Positions 19,458 to 29,300 of a stretch of DNA of 64,000 nucleotides are shown piece by piece. Position 1 is the first letter of the stretch; each line of letters starts with the position of its first letter. A program made the translations under genes and the position numbers. The notes beneath the pieces were generated by a model. That model made no database searches. It saw only the letters and a list, made by a program, of their open reading frames with translations, and was not told the DNA's origin. The DNA is from Medakamo hakoo. Taxonomy: Eukaryota > Chlorophyta > Trebouxiophyceae > Coccomyxaceae. The DNA lies in NCBI GenBank assembly GCA_026636295.1, contig CP089462.1:1409235-1473234 (forward strand). Reading direction: 5' to 3'.

Positions 19458-21295
19458 ATGCTGCGTTCTGCTGTGCTGGTCCTTGCCCTGATGGCGGGCG
19501 TGGCGGCGGCGGCGGACGCGGCGACCAAGGTAATCGCAAGAAACGTTCTCTCTCTCTCCCTCTCGCGCGCGCGCGCGCCGCATGACCACCACCACCGCTC
19601 CCTGCTCCCTGCCCTCTCCCCCTCTCTCCCTGCCGCCTCCACAACCACTCCCCCTCTCGCGGCCGCGCCCGCCACAACGCCACGGCACGCGCCCTCTTTC
19701 CGAACCTGGCTCGACGCTGGAACATGATGACCTCACTCACACACACACACAAAAACACCGCGCAGGCGTCTGCACCATCCGACGCGGCAACCGTCGCCAT
19801 GACCGACGACCCGCTGCCTTACCTGTCCAACCGCCCGCCTCCCGCCGCGCCGGACTGGCGCCGCATCCGTACCCGGCCCCGCACGCCCACGCTGCCTGCG
19901 GCCAAGTGGACGGCGGGCGGGGATGCGGCGCCCCCGCCGAAGGACGACCCGCGGTTCGCGCAGGCCGCGGTGCCTGGGTGGGCGGCCGGCGAGGCGGCCG
20001 CCCCGCCGGCCGACGCGCCCAAATTCTTGGGCGGCCGCACGCGCATCACGTTTGACGACTCGCGCGTCCCCGGCATGCTGACGCCCACCAACGCGGCGGG
20101 CAAGCTGTTCATCTGCTCGGCCGCGGTCGGGACGACGTGCACGAGCGCGTGGGTGTGTTCGGCCGCGCTCGTCGGCAAGGGCCTGCTCCTGACCGCCGCG
20201 CACTGCGTGTACGACTACGGCCAGGGGCCGGCCTTCACCAAAATCAATGGCGCGATCGAAGTCTGGTTTTACCCGGCCAAGGACGGGAGCGCCAACCCGT
20301 ACGGCGCGTACCGCGGCTCGGCCGTCCTGGTGCCGCGGCCGTACGCGGCGGGCACCGACACGTGCGCGGCCGGCGCGGCGGGGATCGTGTGCAACAACGA
20401 CATCGCCCTCATCGCGCTGGAGAAGGGCGGCCTGAACTCGACCAACCCGGTCCGGGCGGGCGATGCCGTGGGGTCCTACTTCGGCCTGGGCGTCAACAAC
20501 TATGGCGCGGGCGCGCCCGCGGACGCGGGCGTGTCGCCAGGCGTCGTCGCCACGTTTGGCAACAAGGCGTCCACGCTCGTCGCCCAGCTTGGGTGCGTTT
20601 GGTCTTGGCCGCTGGCAGCGCCTTGCCTGGGCGGACGTGGTGCGGCGGCCTCGTCCCCCCCCCACTCATCCCCACCACTCATCCCACCACTCACCCACCC
20701 ACCCGTCCACCCACCCACCCGTCCACCCACCCACACAGCTACCCCGCCTACATCGATGCCGGCGCCGTCATGCAAGCCTCCTTCGCGCCCGCCCACGTGT
20801 GGACGGCGACCGGGACGGGGACGACCACGACCAAGCAGCTGCGCCAGATCGTCAAGGCGACGACCATGGGCGGCGGCGCGTCGGGCGGGCCGTGGGTCGT
20901 CAACCTGGGCGTGGGCGGCGCGGGCGCCGTCTACGGCCTGTCGACCGCGGCCGCGCGCAACGTCATCGTCGGCGTGTCGTCGTGGGGCTACGTCGGGTCG
21001 ACGACGGACATCTCCGCCATCGCCATGTTTGGCGCGTCGACGTTGGGGACAAACAGTGAGTGTCACACGGGAGGGTTTGGAGGGGGGGGGGTGCGGGAAG
21101 AAACACGCGCGCTCCGTCCATCCACCTCACCGACCTACACCCACCCCGCACCCCACACCCGCCACAGACGAATTCCCCAACGCCAGGTACGGCACCCGGC
21201 CCGCCGGCAACATTGGCAAGCTGCTCTTTGACATGTGCGACACCGTGCAGCCGGGCCAGTCACAGACGTTTGCGGCCCAGGGACTCTGCCCGTGA
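19458..21295 (+). CDS. Secreted trypsin-like (S1) serine protease
   Basis: Exons 19458-19529, 19766-20592, 20739-21055 and 21168-21295 give 447 residues. The first exon is exactly a signal peptide (MLRSAVLVLALMAGVAAAAD). A proline-rich presumed propeptide follows. The catalytic triad is visible: His in LLTAAHCVYDYG, Asp in CNNDIALIALEKG and Ser in MGGGASGGPWVV (GGASGGP in place of GDSGGP). Several Cys residues could form disulfides. It probably cleaves proteins in the secretory pathway or outside the cell. The joined codons at 20592/20739 give QLG-YPAYIDA, a natural S1 barrel sequence. Introns 2 and 3 are C-rich with CCAC repeats. Confidence 0.9.
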
Positions 21296-21299
21296 AAAC

Positions 21300-21331
21300 A
21301 TGGATGGATGGATGGATGGATGGATGGATGG
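21300..21331. repeat. (ATGG)8 microsatellite
   Basis: Eight perfect ATGG units begin four bases after the protease stop codon. Confidence 0.95.
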
Positions 21332-21594
21332 AGAGACCCCCCCCCCGTGATTTCCCCCCCTGAATGCTCCAAGTTTTCCCCCAACGAAGTTTGACCTCCA
21401 TTCCCCCTGAAGCGCGATTTCCCACATGAGAAAAGAGGCGAGAGGGGCACACACCCACACCCACACCCACGCCCACACACCCACTCACCCCCACACACAC
21501 ACCCCACCCACCCCCCCACCCCCCCCCACCCCCGTGCGTGTGTGCGTGTGCAACCTCCCGTTATTCTTTTCACAGTGCTCCCACCTCCCTCCCA

Positions 21595-23052
21595 TCAATA
21601 ATACGCCGCGACCGTGCGCTCGCTGAACTCGCCAAACCTGTCGCCGGGCCGCCACCGGGCCACACCCACGTCGTCCGGACCCTCGCCCCCCGGCGGCCCC
21701 AGCGGGCAGTCCACCCAGGGCTGGAGGAACAGCGCGAAGGAGGCCCGCCCCACCCCGGCCGCGCCGGCCGCGCGCACGCAGTGCGGCGTCGCTTCCAGGC
21801 GGCCGCCGGCCAGCACTTGCGCCGCTTCCCCCACCTGGACGGCCAGCGCGCCTGGAGGAATGGTCACCCGCACAGCCGGCGGTGGCGGGCCGCCCGCGTG
21901 CACCGCGCTGGCGGGCCGGCGGCGCGGGCGCACCCACAGGCCGGACGACGCGTCGGGGCACGGCACTTCGACGCCGGACCGTCCGTCCAGGTACGCGGCC
22001 GGCAGCAGGACCGTCAGCAGGGAGTGGTCGACGTGCCAGCCGCACCAGCCGTCTTCTTCCTCGTGCTCGCCTCCCGCGCCGTCCGCTCCTCCTCCCTCCC
22101 CCTCCCCCTCCTCCTTTTCTTTCGGGTAGTAAAACAGCAGGCGGCCTTTCGCGCCGCGACCGCACGCGAGCGCGGACGACAGCGTCGGGCGCGGCGCCCG
22201 TCCCTGGCGGGCCAGCAACGCATCCGCGGCCGCTGCCACGGCCCGCCCCACCGCGGCCATGGCAGCACCCGCAGCCCTGAAAGCGGGGCGCAAGGTGGAC
22301 GCGAGCGCGTCTTCGCCCGCGTCGCCGTGCCCGGGCGTCGGCCACACGTTGGGCCGGGCGAGGCCAGAGTAGGCCGCCAGGGCCGCGTCGTCACCGCCAC
22401 CAGGCTCGTCGGTCAGGGGGTTCGCGTAAAAGGATCCCTTGCGCGTGTCTGCTTTGCCGCTGGACGCGACGGCCTCCCGCCCGTGCGACCACCCCACGTT
22501 CCAGGTGGACGCCGCGTCTTCCAGGCGGCGCGTCGCGGCTGGGGACAGGCGGGTGGCGAGGGCGTGGGCGCAGGGCAGAAGGGCCGACCGGAGGGCGGGC
22601 AGGTCGGGCACGTCCGTGACGAGGAGGATGCCCAGGCCGCCGGGGCCGTAGGCCTGGTGTTGTTGTTCGGGGGCGGCGGCGGCGGACGTGAGAGGGCGAC
22701 GAGGGGGCGCGGAGGTTTGGGACGAAACGCGGCGCGCGCGAGCAAACAGGCATGCACACTGTTTCCCCGGGGAAACGCACCCGTTCCACGGTTTCCAGGC
22801 ATTCCGGCGTCGCTGGCATACGACAGAGACTGGCATACGACACCGCCTCAGCCACGGGCGGCGGGCGGTCCGGCATGGTCGTTGCTGCGGGCTGCTCGCG
22901 ACACGAGAGGACTCGCGCGACGCGCGGCGCGCGAATGCACACAGTGGAGATGGGAGTGGCCGCAGCGACCCAGCCCTCCCTCTCGAAGTGTGCACTCCCC
23001 GCCCGCGACGACGGTGCGGCCCCACCGCCGTCCACACCTCTCCATCTGACAT
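21595..23052 (-). CDS. 2-oxoglutarate/Fe(II)-dependent oxygenase-like protein
   Basis: The C-terminal ~340 residues are clear: YGPGGLGILLVTDVP, STWNVGWSHGREAV, KGSFYANPLTDEP, the metal ligands His and Asp in WHVDHSLLTVLLPAAY, then PPGALAVQVGEAAQVL, the distal His in EATPHCVRAAG and an Arg-x-Ser (GRASFALF) for the cosubstrate. This is the plant family of isopenicillin-N-synthase-like oxygenases of unknown substrate. The N-terminus is uncertain. The continuous frame reaches ATG 23052 (485 residues), but the first ~140 residues are Arg/Cys-rich and may be intronic. A phase-0 join of MSDGE (ending at 23038) to AYGPGGLG is one alternative. Confidence 0.8.
   Translation of the reverse strand: MSDGEVWTAVGPHRRRGRGVHTSRGRAGSLRPLPSPLCAFARRASRESSRVASSPQQRPCRTARRPWLRRCRMPVSVVCQRRRNAWKPWNGCVSPGKQCACLFARARRVSSQTSAPPRRPLTSAAAAPEQQHQAYGPGGLGILLVTDVPDLPALRSALLPCAHALATRLSPAATRRLEDAASTWNVGWSHGREAVASSGKADTRKGSFYANPLTDEPGGGDDAALAAYSGLARPNVWPTPGHGDAGEDALASTLRPAFRAAGAAMAAVGRAVAAAADALLARQGRAPRPTLSSALACGRGAKGRLLFYYPKEKEEGEGEGGGADGAGGEHEEEDGWCGWHVDHSLLTVLLPAAYLDGRSGVEVPCPDASSGLWVRPRRRPASAVHAGGPPPPAVRVTIPPGALAVQVGEAAQVLAGGRLEATPHCVRAAGAAGVGRASFALFLQPWVDCPLGPPGGEGPDDVGVARWRPGDRFGEFSERTVAAYY
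22761..22776. repeat. 16-bp perfect palindrome
   Basis: GTTTCCCCGGGGAAAC reads the same on both strands. It lies in the uncertain 5' part of the oxygenase gene. Confidence 0.9.
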
Positions 23053-23159
23053 GAAAGCAGCTGTCTCATCACTCCTCGTTTTGTTTCTAAGACTGACACG
23101 CGGCCCCGCTCGCCCTCTCCCTCTCCTCTCTCCATCCCGCCCATCCCCGCCGCCATCCG

Positions 23160-23570
23160 TCAGCCCTGCTTGCTCACGCCGCCATCGCCCAGCCCGCCCT
23201 CAAACTTTCGAGAAAAACGTGCCAGGCGCCCGTCCTCGGACGCGGTCGCGGAGTCGTCGCCCGTCCACCGCGGGTGCACGGTCGGGTCCTGGTGTGTGTG
23301 CGTGTGTGCGTGTGGGGGGCGGGGTGGATGAGACGCTGTGGGGGTTGCGGGCGCCGCCCGTCACACCCCGCCGCCGCCGCCTACCTCGCCCCGCCCGCGT
23401 GCGTGCGCAAGCGGCCTTGGCCTCTACCCTCCACACACGCCCAGCATCCTCACCACGGACAGCATGACGGGCCCGCGGGCCGGGCCGGCGGCCGGCAGGC
23501 GCACCGACGCGCCGTTGCGCAGGACGACCGTGACGGCGCGCAGGGCCGGGTGCAGGCCGCGGCGGGGCAT
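23160..23570 (-). CDS. Mitochondrial large-subunit ribosomal protein bL31m
   Basis: A small two-exon gene (23570-23454 and 23288-23160), 81 residues. Exon 1 starts [20 protein letters not shown], with the Gly-x-His-Pro start and beta-strand pattern of bL31. Exon 2 gives [12 protein letters not shown] and [13 protein letters not shown], which match the HP-W and L-x-(R/K)F-x-(R/K)-(R/K)-F end of fungal and algal mitochondrial bL31. The donor GTGAGG and acceptor ACCAG keep phase 0. It should sit in the mitoribosome central protuberance. The assignment rests on short motifs, so plastid bL31 is a less likely alternative. Confidence 0.72.
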
Positions 23571-23654
23571 GTCCAGTTGGGGAGGGGCGTGCGCGTGCTC
23601 TAGTCCCGCTCAGTGAGGGCGCGCAGGGGCGGGACCGCACGCACACACACACAC

Positions 23655-23694
<40 letters not shown>

Positions 23695-23898
23695 TCGCCC
23701 GATTAGTAGTCTGTGCTGCCTGCGTCACGCTCGTTCGCCTTCCCACTGTTTTGTTCCGCCGCACACAAACGCGAGAAGAAAAGCGCACGCGCACAGGCGC
23801 CCTCGCCCCTGCCGCCCACGCGCTTGGGGCTCCTCCCAGCCTCTCTCACTCAGCGCAGCGGCGCGTTCCGCCGCGCCCTCTGTCTCTCGCAGCAGAAC
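23571..23898. promoter_or_regulatory. Shared upstream region with (AC)n repeat, bL31m and ferrochelatase
   Basis: 328 bp between divergent starts. An almost perfect AC repeat occupies 23641-23689. No TATA box is seen. Confidence 0.45.
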
Positions 23899-25988
23899 AT
23901 GCGGCCCGCCGCGCCGCGCACAGCGGCGCCGCCGTCGGCGCAGCCCGCTTCCGTGCTCGCGGCCCGGGGCGGCCCGGCCTCCTGCTCCGGCCGGCCTGTG
24001 TGGTACGTACGGCGTCTGGGCGTGTGCTCGCCGTAGTGAGGGGGACGCGCGGCCCGTGCGCGCGCTGGCGAAAGCCTGTGGCCCGCCCCGACGCACCAAC
24101 GCCCGCGCCCCGCTGCTCCGCCGCATCGGCCCCTCCTGCGACCGGTCCTCCCACACGCCCTCACCGCCCTCCGTCCACCGCCCACCTCACAGGCTCACGC
24201 GGAGCGTCCGTCCGCCCACCACGCGCGTCGCGGCAACCCCGCCCTCCCCCGGCCGCAAGCCGTCGCCTGGCGACGCGGCGCGCAGTTCACCGCCGCCGGC
24301 GCCGTCCACCCCAGCCCGCCGCCCGCCGCCGGGCGCCCTGGCCTCGCCGTCCGCGCCCTCGTCGCCGGATGAACTCAGCCGCGTGTCCTCGTCGGCCGCG
24401 ACCCCGCGCCTGCCGCCCGGCTGGGACCCGGCCGGCAAGACCGTCGGCGTGCTGCTCCTCAACCTGGGCGGCCCGGAAACCCTGGACGACGTCCAACCCT
24501 TCCTGTACAACCTGTTTGCGGACGATTCCATCATCCGGCTGCCCGGGCCAGGTGGGTTGGGAGGGAGGGAGGGAAGGGAGGAGGGGTGGGAGGCGGGCGG
24601 GCGTGGCGGAGAGGAATGCCCCCCCCCCCACCCCCACCCCCCCCCCCCACCCCCCACCCCCCCCACACACACACACACACCCCGGCCGGCGCGCGTGTGG
24701 CCGCGCCCCGACCTGGCCACCTCAGTCGCGCCCCACGCCTCCTCACACTCGTCGTCACACACGCCCCCCACCCCCTCCACACCCCACCCCCCTCCCACCA
24801 GTCAAATTCCTGCAGCGCCCCCTGGCCCAGGTCATCTCCACCGTGCGCGCGCCCAAGTCGGCGGAGGGGTACCGGGCCATCGGCGGCGGGTCCCCCCTGC
24901 TGCGCATCACCAACGAACAGGCGGCCGCGCTGGGCACCGCCCTGGCCCGCCGCGGCCTGGACGCCCGCGTCTACGTCGGCATGCGGTACTGGCGCCCCTT
25001 CATGGAAGACGCCGTCGCCGCCCTGCAGGCCGACGGCGTCACCGACCTCATCGTCCTGCCGCTGTACCCGCAGTTCTCCATTTCGACGAGCGGGTCGTCG
25101 CTGCGCCTGCTGGAAGCCATGATGGACGCCGACCCGCCCGGCCTGGGGGCGCTGCGCCACGCCGTCGTCTCGTCCTGGTACTGGCGGGACGGGTACCTGT
25201 CCGCCATGGCGTCGCTCATCGTGCGGGAGCTGGCCGCCTTCCCGGACCCTGCGTCCGTCGAGATCTTCTTCTCCGCGCACGGCGTCCCCGTCTCGTACGT
25301 GCGCGACGGCGACCCGTACCAGGCGGAGATGGAGGACTGCGTCGACCTGATCATGGCCCGCGTGCGGGCGGCGGGGCACGCCAACCACCACACGCTGGCG
25401 TACCAGTCCCGGGTCGGCCCCGTCGAGTGGCTGACGCCGTACACGGACGTCAAGATCCGAGAGCTGGCGGGCGACGGCGTGCGCGCGCTGCTGGCCGTCC
25501 CCGTGTCCTTCGTGTCCGAGCACATCGAGACCCTGGAAGAAATCGACGTCGAGTACCGCGAGCTGGCCGAGAGCGTGGGCATCACCCAGTGGCGCCGCGT
25601 CCCCGCCCTGAACACGGAGCCGGCGTTCATCGACGACCTGGCCGCGCTCGTCATCGACAAGCTGCCGGCCTGCGCGGTGCGGCCGAGCGTCGGGGCGGCG
25701 CCGCCGCCGGCGACGCCGTCGCCCGACGCGTCGACGGCGGGCATGCTGGCCGACGGCGAGGGCGCGTCCCTGGGCCCGCCCACCGGCACCGTCGCCGCCG
25801 TGCTGAAGACCTACGACCGCGAGCGCCGCACGCTGCCGCCGCCCTCCCTGACCCGGTGGCAGTGGGGGTGGACGCGCAGCGCGGAGACCTGGAACGGGCG
25901 CATCGCCATGGTGGCCATCCTGGTCGTCGTCCTGTTGGAGGCTGTCACGGGCGAGGGCGTCCTGGCCCGGCTGCTGTCGGTGAAATGA
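23899..25988 (+). CDS. FECH: Ferrochelatase with C-terminal LHC-like helix, plastid
   Basis: Exons 23899-24002, 24193-24551 and 24802-25988 join in phase, 549 residues. The N-terminal ~130 residues are Ser/Pro/Arg-rich (transit peptide plus linker). The core begins [17 protein letters not shown] and, across the intron, [18 protein letters not shown]. It continues [57 protein letters not shown] (catalytic His) and [14 protein letters not shown]. After a linker comes [20 protein letters not shown], the chlorophyll-binding-like helix (E-x-x-N-G-R-x-A-M) found in plastid and cyanobacterial ferrochelatases. It inserts iron into protoporphyrin IX to make heme at the plastid membrane. Confidence 0.97.
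24617..24680. repeat. Poly-C tract followed by (CA)n in ferrochelatase intron 2
   Basis: Almost pure C from 24619 to 24664, then CA repeats to 24680. The 5' half of the same intron (24552-24612) is G-rich, so the two halves are largely complementary. Confidence 0.9.
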
Positions 25989-26301
25989 AATGATGTGGGG
26001 GCGCGGACGGCCTGGGGCAGCCGCGCTGTTTTTGTCCCTCGTCACCCTTGCGTTGCCTTTTTTTTGATGGAGGCGGACAGACGGAGAGAGAGTGGGGGTG
26101 TGAGGTTGCAATGACACCGAGCTGGACTCTTCAGGCGATGTGCTTTTTTCCATGCGGCTCGGGACAGAGGCGGGCGGCCGCCGTCGTCGCATTGTGAGAG
26201 AGAGGATGGATGGGAGGAGGAGAAGGGGCGGGGTGCACTGCAGTGCACCTGCTTTCTTCCGCGCTCGAGCGCGCAAGCTCGACCACCTCTCCAAAACCCC
26301 G
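25989..26301. other. Intergenic interval
   Basis: Between ferrochelatase and APC1, same direction. It holds the presumed ferrochelatase 3' UTR and APC1 promoter, with a T-run at 26058-26065 and GCACTGCAGTGC, a 12-base palindrome, near 26234. No gene is seen. Confidence 0.55.
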
Positions 26302-29300
26302 ATGACGGGCCCGCCGCCGGCCCTCATCCGCGCCCGCCACGTGCGGCAGGCGGGCGCGCCTTTACAGACGGACGAGGTGAGAGGACGAGGCAGAGCAACG
26401 CTGTGGGCGGGGCCTCTTTCCCACACATCGTGCAATTTTGTATCGCGCTCACTGCCCCGCCTCCCACCCACCCTTCCACACCAAAATAGCCCTCGGCCAC
26501 CACCCGCCTCACGTCCGTGGCCGTGCCCGGGCTCGGCCATGACGCATACGAGGAGGCGGTCAGCGTGTCCGGGCGGTGGTGAGTTTCCCCTTGGTTCCCG
26601 CGGCGAACACGCCGCGCGCGACCACCCCTCCTCTCCTCCCCTCACCCTCCCTCCTCCCTCCGTCCCATGCCTCCTGCAGCGTCACCGTGTCCGCGGCGGG
26701 CGTCGTCCTGCGCCGGTTCACGGCGGATGATGCCGTCCTCACGGCCCTACACGCCTCCTTCACGGGAGACGGACCCGATTCCGCGTCCCTCGTCGTCTTG
26801 CACGGCGGCGGGCGGGTGCTGTCGGTTGTCGGGCCGGGTGGTGCGGTGTCGCGCGTCCCGCTGCCCTCGCCCGCCGCCCGGGTCTGGGCGCTGGGTCCGG
26901 ATGAAGGCGTGTTGTGCGCTGGTGGTGACGGCGGCGCGGTCGTCGTCCCCCACCCGCTGGACGCGCCCGATCCGGTCGCGGGTCTCAGCGACGGTGGCGC
27001 GTCCGGCTCGCTCGTGTGGGCGTCCCCACGCGACGGCCTGGCCCTGACGGCGTCCGACACCAGAGGCGACGTCGCCCTGTGGTCCCTGCGCCTGGCGGAT
27101 ACAGCAGAAGCGGCGGCGGCGGCCCCGCCCCTCCCTCCTGCAGCCGGCACGCCCGCCACCCCGCTCTCGACTGGCGCGCGGCGGTGAGTTTGCTTTTTTT
27201 CGGTGGGGCGGGCTGCCCTTTCTTTTGCGTTTACACACACGGGCGGATCGCGGGGCACCGGCGTCCGAGACTCCCCTCCTCCTCTACGCCAGCGCAAACG
27301 TCGCCGGGTCGTAGTCCTTGAGCGCGGCGTGGTTTTCCCACACCTCCGGGTCGCCCATCAGGTCGATGTAGGCCTGCATGGCCTCCTCCTTGGACATGCC
27401 CTTCAGCTTGGCCCAGGCATCGTACTTGGCGCGGGCTTCGAAGGACAGCATGCCCGGGCGGTCGCCCTGCACGTCGCCGACGGTGGCCTGGAAACAGGGA
27501 GGGGAGGAGTGGATGGTGGTGAGAGGGTGTGGGTGGGGGGGGGGCGGCGGGCGCGCGCGGGGTCGCGCGAAGTTTGGCTCGCTTTGCACTGGCAAGCAGC
27601 CTCGCCTCCACGCGCGCATTGCCGCCGGGCCAATGCGCGCGGGCGCGCTCCCATCGTCCGCACTGGGCGCGTGGGCAAAAAACGCCGGCAACGTGGCGCA
27701 CTCGCCCCGTTTGGTCCGCCGGCGCCAATGCGCGCGCGTGCGCGCGTGCGCAGGCCCAGCTGCTGGCCAAGTGCTTGTGGCACGGCGCGCCGGCCGCGGC
27801 GCCCGCCCGCTCCAGGCCGGCCCTGGCCGGGCCGGCCGCCTCTCCAGGCCCTGCGGCCTGCCCGGGAAAGGCAGGCGATCGCCGCCTCCCTCCCTTTACC
27901 TGCTTGAAGAACGAGTAGAACTGCAGCTTGGTGTCGTTGGACGAGGACGCCTCCTTGGGGCCGTTGCGGATCAGCCAGACGGCCTTCTTGAAGCGGGCTT
28001 CCACCGTGTCAGCCATATTGCTGGAGGAGAGGGAGGGAGTGGGCCGGAAAAAGAAGCAGACGGGGCGGGAACGGGACAGCGGAGTGAGACGGGAGGGGCG
28101 CCCCCGCTTTATATGCTCTCACCTCCCACCATTCCATCCATCCATCCATCCACGCCACTCCAACAGCCGCGCCCGCCTGCGCCTGCCCGACGGCTCCTTC
28201 TCGCCCGCCGCCTTTGATCCCTCGCCCGGGTCCGGGGATGGCGGGCGTGGTGGCGACGTGGCTGGCGTCGTGGCGGCGGTCGCCGTCCCGCCGCCCGTCC
28301 TGCCGTCTCCACCCTCCTGGTCGGCGGCGTGCGTGTGGCGCAGCGGCGGAGGCGCCGGCTGCGCCGGCACGCCGTCCGTCCACGTCTCCGACGGCGACAC
28401 GCCCGGCCGACTCGTTCTCCTGGTCCTGTGGGCGGACGCGTCCCCGCCGCGGTCCCTGCTGCTGGAAGCGGACGCGGCTGGCGCGCCGCACCCCCCACCC
28501 AACACGACCGGGACGCCCGCGCCCCCGCCGCCGCCGCCCGTCCGCCTGGTCGCGGCGTCCACGGACGCGCTCGCCGCCGCCAGCCTGGCGTCGACTTGGC
28601 GCGCGTCCATTGCGCCGCAGGTTGCAACTGCGCCGCCGCCGCGCGACCTGCTCATCCTGCAGCCAGGTGGCAGCCTGACGCTGTGCGCAGGCGTGCGGCC
28701 CCTGGGCGCCGTGTCCGTGCGCCGCCCCGACGGCTCGCCCGCCCCGCCCACGTCCCTGACGTGCGCGGCGGGCGCCCGCGTGACCGTGGGGTGGGGCGAC
28801 GGCGTGGTCGCCCGCGTCGCCGTCGCTCCATCCGCTGCCGACCCGGCGCCCGCGCGCGTGCTGCGGGCCCTGCTCGCGCCTGGGAGCGGGCTGTCCGCCG
28901 CGGACGCGGCGGCGCTGGAAGCGGCAGCCCTGTCTGCCCTGGCGTCCAGCGGCGCCCAGACGGCGCGTGGCCAGTGGGAGGCGCTGGAGCCGGCGCTGCT
29001 GGGCTGGGCGGGCGTGGGGCGGGCGGGCGGTGCGCGCCCGCCCCCGCCCGGCCCGTGGGCGGCGCTGCTGGCCTCGCCCACCCACGCCGACCTGGTGCGG
29101 ACGACGCCCGCGCTGGCGGGCTGGCTGCCCGCGGACGCGTCGCCACCGCCGCCCACGACGCCGGCCTACGCCCTGCCACCGCCCGGGTCGGCGCCCTCGC
29201 CCCGCGCGCTGGCCGCCCTGCCGCCCCTCACGGCCGTCGTCGAAGACTTGAAGCTCGACGCCCTGGCCTGGCCCTGGCTGGCGCGCGCGGCGTCCCTGGC

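Noticed and set aside
24531-26645. Minus-strand frame of 704 residues
   Set aside because: Antisense to ferrochelatase exon 3 and APC1 exons; no recognisable domain.
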